From Marinobacter fonticola (lineage in GTDB: Bacteria; Pseudomonadota; Gammaproteobacteria; Pseudomonadales; Oleiphilaceae), in the NCBI RefSeq assembly GCF_008122265.1, contig NZ_CP043042.1:3410001-3474000 (forward strand): DNA of 64,000 bases. The letters run 5' to 3'. Below are positions 43,629 to 52,047 of this stretch, one piece after another. A program made the position numbers and the translations under genes. Each line of letters begins with the position of its first letter. Position 1 is the first letter of the stretch. The notes beneath the pieces were generated by a model, which was not told the origin of the DNA, ran no database searches, and saw nothing but the letters and a program-made list of their open reading frames with translations.

Positions 43629-44534
43629 TCATGTCCGGGCGACAGGCACCGCCATAGGCCGCGAGCGCCAGGATGACCAGGAGTAAAGCGCCAAGGCCGT
43701 CCAGATCAACGCAAAGCTCGCCAACTGAGCATGACTAAGCGGTTCGCCGAATATGAACAGGGCGATAAAGAACTGCAAGGTGGGGTTGATGTACATCAGA
43801 AAGCCGACCGTCGATAGACGCAAACGGCGGGCGGCACCGGCAAACGCCAGCAGCGGCAAGGCCGTGACTATACCGCTGGCGACGAGTAGCAATGTTGCCC
43901 GTCGATCCACTATAAAGTGGGACGCGCCTTCGACGTTCAGCCAGCTCAGAGCCAGCAAACCCACTGGCAGCAACAGCAGGGTTTCCACGAACAGCCCGGA
44001 CAAACCATCCAGTTCGACCTGCTTGCGCAAGAGGCCGTAAGTACCAAAACTGACAGCCAGTACCAAGCTGATCCAGGGCACACTGCCCAGCAAGGCGAGC
44101 TGGACCAGGATCCCCACACCCGCCAAACCCACCGCCCATCCTTGCAGGCGGGCCATTTGCTCACGCAGCACCAGCATCCCCAAAGCCACATTGACCAGAG
44201 GTGTGAGGAAATAGCCCAAACTGGCCTGAAGCACATGGCGGGTTTCAACGGCATAGATATACACGCCCCAATTGGTCGCGATCAGCACCGCGCAGGCCAA
44301 CACCCGCCACAACTTTCTCGGATGGGCGATCGCGATACGCACCGGCAACCAGCGGCGCAGCACGGTGATCACCACCGCCAGGAAGACGCTGGACCAGATA
44401 ATGCGGTGGATCAGCACCTCATAGGCCGGCACGCCTTCAAATAGCGCGAAAAAGAGCGGGAAGCAGCCCCATAGCGTGTAGGCGGCCACCCCAAAGGCGA
44501 CACCTTTGGTTATTTCGGGGGTATTACCAGTCAT
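43629..44534 (-). CDS. rarD: RarD protein, EamA/DMT transporter family
   Basis: A 301-residue membrane protein with ten hydrophobic segments. It contains GVAAYTLWGCFPLFFALF, HRIIWSSVFLAVVI and NWGVYIYAVETRHVLQASLG with GYFLTPLVNVALGM, the signature of RarD (chloramphenicol-sensitive protein). Start is the ATG at 44534 after GAGAG; an in-frame codon at 44564 is also open. The family exports small solutes, but the substrate is unknown. Confidence 0.92.
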   Translation of the reverse strand: MTGNTPEITKGVAFGVAAYTLWGCFPLFFALFEGVPAYEVLIHRIIWSSVFLAVVITVLRRWLPVRIAIAHPRKLWRVLACAVLIATNWGVYIYAVETRHVLQASLGYFLTPLVNVALGMLVLREQMARLQGWAVGLAGVGILVQLALLGSVPWISLVLAVSFGTYGLLRKQVELDGLSGLFVETLLLLPVGLLALSWLNVEGASHFIVDRRATLLLVASGIVTALPLLAFAGAARRLRLSTVGFLMYINPTLQFFIALFIFGEPLSHAQLASFALIWTALALYSWSSWRSRPMAVPVART

Positions 44535-44738
44535 TGCGCTCTCGAAGATAAGGCTTTCGAACAAAAATAAGCATTGCGTGTCCCTGGAGAAAAGGTTGCC
44601 ACCTGCTGGAACGCCCTCGTTTTAAGCAGACAAGGCACACTAGCACAGGCAAGCGCAGCACAACCGGGACAGATCGGCAGGGAAACACCGGCACAGATGG
44701 ATGACGAACAGACTAATAAGTGTTTGGATGTATACGGC

Positions 44739-47198
44739 TTATTTCGAGTCCGTCTCAACCGCACGCGGCTGAGGCATCAGCTCGGGGCCAGGCATGCTGA
44801 AGTATTCGCCCTGGGAGAAGTCGATATCCAGCGCCTCCACCTGCGCCTGTACCGCTTCGCTGTGCACGAACTCGGCAACGGTCTTGATCCCGAGGCTGCG
44901 GGCAAACTGCACGATACCTTTGGTGACAAGGAAAGCCGTATGGTCTTGGGCGAGGTAGCGAATCAGACTGCCGTCGATCTTGATGATGTCGATATTGAGC
45001 TGCAACAGGTGCGAAAAATTGGAGTAGCCCGTGCCGAAATCGTCGATGGCAATCTGGCAGCCGTAAGGCTTGACCCGCTCGATAAAGCGAAACACCTCGT
45101 CGTAATTCTCGATACCGTCAGACTCGAGGATTTCGAAGATGACCCGCGGCCCGACGTCGTTAGCCTGTAGATGCTTGAGTATCAGTTCGAGAATATCCCG
45201 ATCGACAATATCGGCATAGGTTAAATTAATCGCAAATTCGTAAGGCTCCCGGGCGAAGGCCGCAAAGGATTTTTCGATCATCAGGCGGGTGATCCGGCGA
45301 TTCAGCCGTAATTTGTTCGCAACGCCGATGAACTGACCCGCGGCAATGACACCGTGCTCGTCGTCCCGCATCCTGACCAGGCATTCGTACTTGACGATAC
45401 GCCGCCGCCGGTTGTCGTAGATCGGCTGGAAATGGGGCAGCAACTGATCGTTATCGAGCGCGTATTTCAAACGCTGAGCCCAGTAAAGATTTTGCTCGTA
45501 ACCTTTTTCCACTTCCTGCATCTGGTCGTAGAAGAGGTAATGCCGCATCTGCTGACGCGCTTGATGCACTGCAATCGTGGCTTGGCTGAGCAATCGGTCC
45601 GGCGTCGCCTCACGCTCGTCCGCCGTTTGAAAGGCAATGCCGGCGCTGGCGTCGAGACTCAGGGATTGCTCCCGCCAAGAGACCTGCTCTTTGCGCAGCC
45701 ACTCGGTCAGCCCAGCAGCCAATTCCCGAGCCCGGGGTTCAGGCATATCCGGGCCAAGAATCGCGAATTCGTCACTGGCTAAGCGGTATAGCTGAAGCTG
45801 GCTACCCGCATGAGTCTTGATATAGCGCTTAATCCTGCTCGCCAGTGTTAAAAGAATATGATCGCCGCATTCGTTACCGAACAGGCTGTTGATTTCCTTG
45901 AAACGGTCCAGGTTGAGGATGAAGAGGCAGGCGCTCTGCCGCTCGCCGGCGTCCTTGAGGAGACGCGTTCTGTTGGGAAGCCCCGTCAGCACATCGGTAT
46001 ATGACGCCTGCAGTTCGCGCATCAGCTGAATAATCCGATACAGCAAGTAAAGGCTCAACACCAGAAGCACGGAACCGATACCGATCAAGATGCGGTAGTT
46101 GGTATCGCGCATGGGAATCAGCACCTGATCGATTTCGTCCCGGGGCACCCCCGCGCCGTAGACCATTCCGGCCGGGGTCGCCGCGTAGTAAAGCTCGTAG
46201 GTTCGGCCTTGCACGTCAACGGAACGGGTCTGCAAACGCTGCTCCTGAGTTACTGAGCCGGCGATGGTGGATGGCGTGTGCTCTCCACCCACAGACAACT
46301 CTTCAGCCAGAATCGCATCGATAATCTTCTGTTCCAGCAACGGATCGGCGTTACCACTCAGGCTTGAGAGGTTGCGGTTGTTGCTGTCGTTGAGGAAGGC
46401 AAAGCTGCTTTCCGTCACTTCCACGTGACTGACCAGATCAACGATCTGGTCAGAGCTCCAGTCGGTGGTGACGACGCCCAGCAACCGGCCACCGTCGCTG
46501 AACATGGGGCGAGCCAGGGTGAGCATGGCCCGGCGTGTCGTCAAATCGAAATAGACCGGCGACCAGTAGATTCGCTCCGGCTGACCTGCATCCGCGGTCC
46601 AGTCCGCCCCCAGAGTCAGACCGAACCAGGGCTCCGCCTGATAGCCGGTGGAACGGGTGGCTTCGTCAACGGGACGGGCAATCAGCGTATTGTCGGCGCG
46701 AACCATATAGGGTGAATAGGTTTCTTGCGCCGTAGCAAGGACGCCCGGCTCGTACCAGATGCCCGCTCCGGAAACACCGTCGAAGTCACGTAGGTGTTCG
46801 CCCAAAGTCGCTTCAAGCTGCGCCCGCAGGACTTCACGGTCACGCTCAACAGGCTCGCCGCCCGCCTCCTGCGAAAGGCGATAAAACGTCTCGCCGATGA
46901 TGGCCAGCGTGGAAATATGCCGTTGCAGTTCAATTTGGCGGGCATCGATACGGGTCAGGCTGGAGAAAAAAACGTCCTTGATCTGCTGGCGCCGCAACTC
47001 ATACATGGCTTGCTGCGAATAGCTCAGGTTCAGGTGAGACAGCAGCAACATTCCCACAAAGAACAGCGCGGTGAGCACCAGCAATAGCACCATGATCGAG
47101 TGCATGGCGTAGTTGCTACCCCAGAAGCGAAGATGGGAACCGCTTACTTTAGGCCTGAAACGCCGAAGGAGTGACTTATTGAAGTTCATCACCGGCAC
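44739..47198 (-). CDS. Cache-GGDEF-EAL membrane protein
   Basis: An ~819-residue inner-membrane c-di-GMP protein. The N-terminus has a membrane helix (SIMVLLLVLTALFFVGMLL), then a periplasmic double-Cache-like sensing domain (~60-370), a second helix (ILIGIGSVLLVLSLYLLY), then GGDEF (~400-550) and EAL (~560-815). GGDEF reads LASDEF, so cyclase activity is doubtful. The EAL motif reads YECLVRM; with INLTYAD, IDDFGTGYSN and IIKIDGSLI, the phosphodiesterase site is largely kept. The likely output is c-di-GMP breakdown in response to a small ligand. The start (47198 or 47189) overlaps the end of a lipoprotein gene upstream. Confidence 0.9.
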   Translation of the reverse strand: MPVMNFNKSLLRRFRPKVSGSHLRFWGSNYAMHSIMVLLLVLTALFFVGMLLLSHLNLSYSQQAMYELRRQQIKDVFFSSLTRIDARQIELQRHISTLAIIGETFYRLSQEAGGEPVERDREVLRAQLEATLGEHLRDFDGVSGAGIWYEPGVLATAQETYSPYMVRADNTLIARPVDEATRSTGYQAEPWFGLTLGADWTADAGQPERIYWSPVYFDLTTRRAMLTLARPMFSDGGRLLGVVTTDWSSDQIVDLVSHVEVTESSFAFLNDSNNRNLSSLSGNADPLLEQKIIDAILAEELSVGGEHTPSTIAGSVTQEQRLQTRSVDVQGRTYELYYAATPAGMVYGAGVPRDEIDQVLIPMRDTNYRILIGIGSVLLVLSLYLLYRIIQLMRELQASYTDVLTGLPNRTRLLKDAGERQSACLFILNLDRFKEINSLFGNECGDHILLTLASRIKRYIKTHAGSQLQLYRLASDEFAILGPDMPEPRARELAAGLTEWLRKEQVSWREQSLSLDASAGIAFQTADEREATPDRLLSQATIAVHQARQQMRHYLFYDQMQEVEKGYEQNLYWAQRLKYALDNDQLLPHFQPIYDNRRRRIVKYECLVRMRDDEHGVIAAGQFIGVANKLRLNRRITRLMIEKSFAAFAREPYEFAINLTYADIVDRDILELILKHLQANDVGPRVIFEILESDGIENYDEVFRFIERVKPYGCQIAIDDFGTGYSNFSHLLQLNIDIIKIDGSLIRYLAQDHTAFLVTKGIVQFARSLGIKTVAEFVHSEAVQAQVEALDIDFSQGEYFSMPGPELMPQPRAVETDSK

Positions 47199-48063
47199 TG
47201 ATTTTCACCGAGTTATCCAGAGCGGCCTGGGCTCCGGCGTGCCCCAGACTAGCGGCTTGCTGATACCATGTTCTAGCCGCCTTCCGATTCGATGGCACGC
47301 CATGTCCGGCGGCATGCATCTCACCGAGCAGGTTCGCCGCATCGGCCGACTCCGGCGCTGCTCGGCGAGCCCAATCGTGGGCCGTGGCGTAATCCTGCAG
47401 CGCGTAGGCGATCGTCGCCATGTTGGTTTGGGCCTGGACGTTGCCGTTTTCCGCCGGCCCGCGGCAGGCTGCCAGCGCATCGCTGAAGTTGCGTATGGCC
47501 GTGAGCAGGTAACAGTCACTCAGCTGCTGAGACACCACTTTACGGCCAGGCTTGGGAGGGGTTTCTTCCGCGGCCTCGGCGACCGCGTCTGGGGGCTCGG
47601 CCTTAGCGGCTGCGCTCTCGGCAAGCTGCCGAGCGGCAATGTCCGCCTGTTGCTTTTCGAGCATCGTCGCGTAAGTCTCGACATCGTCAGAACAGGAAAA
47701 ATTGTAGCCGCCGCGATAGCGCGCCAGCTTTTTCGACGTCGGCGGCTCGGCGCTATAGCGTTTGAAAATAACGTCGCAGCGGCGCTCTCGCTCCTGGCGC
47801 ACCTCGGTCAAAAGCGCAGCTCGCGACACATCGGCCTCGAAGCGGTGTAGATATTCCGTCAGCGGATCGATGTAGGGCTGGTCAAACAAGGCCTGGCGTT
47901 CGGCTTCGTAGTCCACTTGAGGCGTAGGCTCGCCGATTTTGCGCAGGGCATCGCCGGTCCGGCTAAAGAAATCCGACGACGAGGCGAGTAAATTCCGGTC
48001 ATTGAGACCCGCGCAGCCTGAAATCAATACGACACCCAACAACGTAAGGAGCATTCGGTACAT
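47176..48063 (-). CDS. Sel1-like repeat lipoprotein
   Basis: A 295-residue lipoprotein. The signal MLLTLLGVVLISGC carries the lipobox Cys. Start is one of three adjacent ATG codons (48069, 48066, 48063) after GGTGGA; the last gives best spacing. The C-terminal ~80 residues hold Sel1/TPR-like helices: AQTNMATIAYALQDYATAHD, ADAANLLGEMHAAGHGVPSN and ARTWYQQAASLGHAGAQ. The middle is Ala/Glu-rich. Its final 23 bases overlap the Cache-GGDEF-EAL gene, so the two may be co-translated; Sel1 proteins often scaffold signalling complexes. Confidence 0.75.
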   Translation of the reverse strand: MYRMLLTLLGVVLISGCAGLNDRNLLASSSDFFSRTGDALRKIGEPTPQVDYEAERQALFDQPYIDPLTEYLHRFEADVSRAALLTEVRQERERRCDVIFKRYSAEPPTSKKLARYRGGYNFSCSDDVETYATMLEKQQADIAARQLAESAAAKAEPPDAVAEAAEETPPKPGRKVVSQQLSDCYLLTAIRNFSDALAACRGPAENGNVQAQTNMATIAYALQDYATAHDWARRAAPESADAANLLGEMHAAGHGVPSNRKAARTWYQQAASLGHAGAQAALDNSVKISAGDELQ

Positions 48064-48476
48064 CATCATTCCACCCAAACACCTTGATCCTCTGGCGGCA
48101 GCGCAGCCGGCCAACCGGTTTGCATAACGGCCCGTCCACATCCAAAAACAAACAATGCGGCTTATGACATCCAGCTTTGAGTCTTCGGATCGCCGATGCC
48201 TGATTTGCCGAACACCGGGAGCGTCCACCACCGTTCAAGCAGCAGAAATCAAGTTACAGTAGCGCCATGCCAGTGAGAATTAACATACAACGACGATAGG
48301 ACAGGTTTTACTAGATTTTGCGTCCTTTCGACGGCTAGCTTGCAACGCCGCGTTTGTTGAATTGTTCTACGACGGACTTATCCGTAAAACCCTAACCGAG
48401 ACCGTAACGAATGTCCGGATTAACTTTGTAACTTATTGAAAGCGGGGCATGAGCTGGGACGCGGGACAAGCGCCGC
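48064..48476. other. Intergenic gap upstream of the lipoprotein gene
   Basis: About 410 bp. It should hold the promoter of the lipoprotein operon. No gene, RNA or palindrome could be supported. Confidence 0.4.
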
Positions 48477-49358
48477 TCAGAAGAATTGCAGTACGCCGAA
48501 TACGGCGAGCAGCGAGATAGGCATGCTGATTAGAATGACGGCGGCAATATCGTCCTTGGGCCCGTCATAGTGACTTGCCAGGATGTAGCTGATGACCGCG
48601 ACCGGCATACTGGCCTGGATTAGCAACGTCTTAATGACAACCGGTTCCAAGGGCAGCACGGCCACGACCGCTAGCGCCGCTCCCATGCCCAGAGCAACCC
48701 GTGCCAGCGACAAGCCGACAATCCGCCCCAAGTGTCCCAGGTCACGAGGATTGATGGTGGATAACGAACGTCCCAGCAGCAACAACATGACCGGAATGGT
48801 CATGCCTGCCAGTATGTCCAGCGTCCGGATGACCGCCTCCGGTGCCTGCCAGCCGGTCGCCACCCATAGGATACCCACCAGCAAGGCGACGATAGAGGCA
48901 TTGGACAGTATCGCCTTGAGCGAGAAACGCCCCGATAGTAGCCAAACGCCCAGTGTGAAATGGCTAATTTGCACCGCAGTTGAGATCACCACAGCGTGCA
49001 CCAGAGCCTGCTCACCCAATAGCGAGAATACCAGCGGAATACCGAGGTTTCCGGTATTGGGATTGACCAGCATGGAGAGATAGCCACGAACCTCCAGCCC
49101 CGCCAATTTAAGCCCGACCGCACCGATAACCGCCGATAACGCCAATACCGCCAGAATGGCCATGAGCGTATCCGAGACCGACCAGATCGGCGTTTCCATA
49201 CCCAGGATGGCGTTGAGGATCAGCGCCGGCAGGCCAATCATGGTGACCAGCTTGGCTAGCGCGGGCGAATCCAGCAGCGTTGTCGTTCGCGCCAGGCCGA
49301 GGCCCAGTGCCGCACAAAAAACGACGGGGAACAGCGCATTTAAATAAGCCGATAACAC
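48477..49358 (-). CDS. AEC (auxin efflux carrier) family transporter
   Basis: A membrane protein with ten hydrophobic segments. The N-terminal half has LNALFPVVFCAALGLGL and the conserved MLVNPNTGNLGIPLVFSLLG; the C-terminal half has AGMTIPVMLLLLGRSLS and QASMPVAVISYILASHY. These are AEC-family landmarks. Start is placed at GTG 49358 after GAGG; a frame open to 49397 would add 13 residues. Related proteins move malonate or other carboxylates, but substrate is unknown here. Confidence 0.88.
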   Translation of the reverse strand: MLSAYLNALFPVVFCAALGLGLARTTTLLDSPALAKLVTMIGLPALILNAILGMETPIWSVSDTLMAILAVLALSAVIGAVGLKLAGLEVRGYLSMLVNPNTGNLGIPLVFSLLGEQALVHAVVISTAVQISHFTLGVWLLSGRFSLKAILSNASIVALLVGILWVATGWQAPEAVIRTLDILAGMTIPVMLLLLGRSLSTINPRDLGHLGRIVGLSLARVALGMGAALAVVAVLPLEPVVIKTLLIQASMPVAVISYILASHYDGPKDDIAAVILISMPISLLAVFGVLQFF

Positions 49359-49525
49359 GACTGGAACCTCGGAGCGGACAAGCAGTGGATGGAGCAAATC
49401 CCGGGGATTGTAACTGTTTGCCGCGGCGGATGTGCGGACTGCGGCGGACGAACATGACCTGCGCGAGGGTAACGCCTCTTGCCGCTGCCTCTTGCCACTA
49501 CTACAACCCCTCGCGCAGAGACTCC

Positions 49526-50503
49526 CTAGTCGTAGCTCTCCGTCCTGATCTGAAATCCCTGCGGGGCAAGCTGCCGCTCCACAACCTCGAGCATGCCAGA
49601 GTGACCGCAGGCGTAAACTAGCGTGGAGCCGCTCTCCAATGCGGCCTGCTGCAGGTAATCGGCAACCAGCGTATCGACGCGACCGGTGCGTCCGCCCCAG
49701 CCCTGGTTGGCTGGCTCTTGCGGACGGCTCACCGTGGACACGTAGCTCACGATCTGGGGATGGTCGGCAGCCATACGCTCAAGCTCGGCGCGGTAGCCGA
49801 ACTCATCCTGGTAACTGGCGCCCTGCAATACGTGAAACCGATGATTTGAACCTCCGCGATGGAGGTGATCCCGCAGGATGCTGATAAACGGATTGATGCC
49901 CGTCACTGTCGAGATCATCAGATGGTTGGGGAAACCTTCGTCGAAGCGTAGACCGCCCTTCGGCGGGCCTAAGGTAACTGAGTCGCCAGCCTTCAGCCGA
50001 CGCAACTGCTCCGACATCTGGCCGCCCGGAACCAGCTCGACAAAAAACTCCACCACGGGCTCGTGCGGTGCGGAAACAATCGAGAAGGAGCGCCGAACGC
50101 CCCCCACACCCACTTTCACCGACTGGCCCGCCACGAAATTAAAGTCTAGCGGCCGGGGCACGGTGAACCGCACGAGATCCGGAGTCACCTGACGGCAATC
50201 GAGCACGGCCACACCGTCGACGCCCGTCGCCGGGCGCGAAACCATTTCAGACGCTAACGCCTGCGGGTCTTCGTCGCCGGACGCCGCGGGCTGCTGTTGC
50301 GGTAGCGGTGTCCGGTCCTCCCGTTGGCGCGCCCAGTCCAGCAGACGCGCGGCCTGATCCGACCGGCGATGGCTGATTCCCGCCAACAGCGTGCGCAACT
50401 CGCCGTCGCTGCAGCTTTCCGACGCGTGGCTGAGAGACTCGAGGTCCACCAGGCTACCCTGCGCACCGCTACGGGCACGTCTTAGGTCTGACTCGCTGGC
50501 CAT
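49526..50503 (-). CDS. FNR-type flavin reductase with EncFtn-like N-terminal helices
   Basis: A 325-residue protein. Residues ~100-325 form a ferredoxin-NADP reductase fold: PLDFNFVAGQSVKVG and RSFSIVSAP bind FAD, STVTGINPFISILRD is the NAD(P)H pyrophosphate loop, and VYACGHSGMLEVVE the C-terminal part. No [2Fe-2S] cluster motif is present. Residues ~31-60 read SCSDGELRTLLAGISHRR and AARLLDWARQ, which align with SSDEELKGLLLHNMREE and ACMVLEWLRR of the encapsulated ferritin at 51320. The ferritin's metal ligands Glu62 and His65 are replaced here by Arg and Gln. It is the last gene of the EncFtn-encapsulin operon (3-bp gap), so it probably supplies electrons for iron release. There is no cargo-loading tail. 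Confidence 0.8.
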   Translation of the reverse strand: MASESDLRRARSGAQGSLVDLESLSHASESCSDGELRTLLAGISHRRSDQAARLLDWARQREDRTPLPQQQPAASGDEDPQALASEMVSRPATGVDGVAVLDCRQVTPDLVRFTVPRPLDFNFVAGQSVKVGVGGVRRSFSIVSAPHEPVVEFFVELVPGGQMSEQLRRLKAGDSVTLGPPKGGLRFDEGFPNHLMISTVTGINPFISILRDHLHRGGSNHRFHVLQGASYQDEFGYRAELERMAADHPQIVSYVSTVSRPQEPANQGWGGRTGRVDTLVADYLQQAALESGSTLVYACGHSGMLEVVERQLAPQGFQIRTESYD

Positions 50504-50506
50504 AGC

Positions 50507-51313
50507 TTAAGCCTTCTTGGCCAGCGTGCAAATCGCGCCAGGCTCTTCCACCTGCAATGCCAAGCTTTCACTAACAAACATCTGATGGTGAATGCCGTCA
50601 TTGGTGGAATACCCGGTGATCAGGTCCTGGCCGACAATGATCCGCCCGACCCGCGCGTCTACCAGCACGGCGCCCTCGATATCGGCCTTGAACACGCCCA
50701 ACTCGCACAGCCGCTTGAGATGCTCGAGCTGCAGCATGTCGGTTCCTTCGTAGCGGCGGAACAGGAGGTTATACCAAGCAGGGGAAATGGCCAGCGCGTA
50801 GGGACCGTGGAAGCCATTGTCGTCAAGGTGTGTAACCGCACCCAACACATCCTCCAGGGCCTGTTCGATCTTGCTCCAGTCGGCGCATTTTACCTCATTG
50901 CGGCCCTTGGCGGTGAGCAGCCCATCCAGGCCAAAGTCTGGCTGGCCGTAATAAATAAACTCTTCCTCACGACGCGCCACGGCCTCGGCAGCGTCTTCCA
51001 CCGAGCGCAGATCAAGGGGCTGCCCCATGGACTCGTAGCCCTCAATACGGCGCACGCTAAGGCCAAAGCTCTTGCGTAACATGGGAATCGCACTGGCGCG
51101 GCTGAGTACGGCCCCGGCTTCGTCCGGCGCGGGTTGCCGGCAGTAGCCTTCCTCGCCGACTTCGATAGCCGTCAAACCGACCCCGTAGGGGCCATCCACT
51201 TCAAGAAACCGGCGTCCGGTCAGTACCTCGCGCGCTGCACCGACGGCAGCTTCGTCGATCCGGTCCCAAATCTCCCTGGAGAAGGAGGCATGTTCACGAT
51301 TGAGATAGTTCAT
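50507..51313 (-). CDS. Encapsulin shell protein, family 1
   Basis: A 268-residue encapsulin, an HK97-fold protein that assembles into an icosahedral protein shell. The N-terminus contains LNREHASFSREIWDRIDE, AREVLTGRRFLEVDGPYG and VGLTAIEVGEEG, diagnostic of family 1. The cargo-binding pocket is formed by that N-terminal helix and the P-domain. The C-terminal E-loop/A-domain motif is present in GIHHQMFVSESLALQV. The preceding gene, seven bases upstream, encodes an encapsulated ferritin with a loading peptide, so the shell stores iron. The size is typical (260-290). Confidence 0.93.
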   Translation of the reverse strand: MNYLNREHASFSREIWDRIDEAAVGAAREVLTGRRFLEVDGPYGVGLTAIEVGEEGYCRQPAPDEAGAVLSRASAIPMLRKSFGLSVRRIEGYESMGQPLDLRSVEDAAEAVARREEEFIYYGQPDFGLDGLLTAKGRNEVKCADWSKIEQALEDVLGAVTHLDDNGFHGPYALAISPAWYNLLFRRYEGTDMLQLEHLKRLCELGVFKADIEGAVLVDARVGRIIVGQDLITGYSTNDGIHHQMFVSESLALQVEEPGAICTLAKKA

Positions 51314-51319
51314 GATGCG

Positions 51320-51712
51320 TTACTTCCCTTTCAACGAACCAATGGTGAATTTGTTCAAAGGCTGGCTGGCGACTTTGCCTTCGGCTTCACTGATTTCACT
51401 GATGTCGCCATCCTCTTCCTCAGCGTCCAGGATCGGCTTATCGGTGAACAGGTAGATCCTCATCTGTTCGGCAAAGTCCGGGCTGTTGCGGCGCAGCCAC
51501 TCCAACACCATGCAGGCGTGTTCGATCTCCTCCCGCATGTTGTGGAGCAACAGTCCCTTGAGTTCTTCATCGCTACTGGCATCTGCGCGCTGCTGATACC
51601 AGTCGACCGCCTCCAGTTCCTCTTGCACGGAAACCAGGGCGCGATGCATTTCCTTGGTCTTTTCCGACAACATCTCTATCGGTTCGTGGTAACTATCGCT
51701 TCCTCCGGCCAT
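51320..51712 (-). CDS. Encapsulated ferritin-like protein (EncFtn)
   Basis: A 130-residue encapsulated ferritin. The ferroxidase residues known for the family fall at the same positions: Glu32 (QEELEAVDWY), Glu62 and His65 (NMREEIEHACMVLEWLRR). The chain forms two antiparallel helices that assemble as an annular decamer, with di-iron sites at the subunit interface. After an acidic linker (LDAEEEDGDISEISEAE), the C-terminus LNKFTIGSLKGK is the encapsulin-loading peptide. Together with the encapsulin and reductase that follow, this builds an iron-storage nanocompartment: Fe2+ is oxidised by EncFtn and mineralised in the shell. GGAG lies seven bases before the ATG. Confidence 0.94.
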   Translation of the reverse strand: MAGGSDSYHEPIEMLSEKTKEMHRALVSVQEELEAVDWYQQRADASSDEELKGLLLHNMREEIEHACMVLEWLRRNSPDFAEQMRIYLFTDKPILDAEEEDGDISEISEAEGKVASQPLNKFTIGSLKGK

Positions 51713-52047
51713 ATCATTCTCCGAAACGAATGGATGATAAGTTCCTTTATAAAGCTCAAAACAGCTTAGCCGCTTTTACCTACCTTATGGCACATCAGTA
51801 TGATTACAAGGTCGAAACTTCAGGCAGAGCGCTCTTGCTGGGCCAGGCTCCAGATCATTACGCGTTCTCCTGATTGCATCCGTTTGCGCTTGTTTTGAGG
51901 TAATAAAGCAAGCGTGCTTCACCAGGCAGACCAGACCGGAGTAATTACAAAAATAGCTCAATTAGGCAGTAGTGAGATTCTGTCAAAATCCGTTACCATC
52001 GATCACTATCATCTCTGGATCCGCCCTCTTTCAGGCTAGGTATTACT
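51713..52047. promoter_or_regulatory. Divergent region between EncFtn operon and GH114 gene
   Basis: 335 bp. Promoters for both directions must lie here. AT-rich segments occur around 51720-51800 and 51890-51990. No Fur-, OxyR- or IscR-type box could be identified by eye. Confidence 0.4.
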
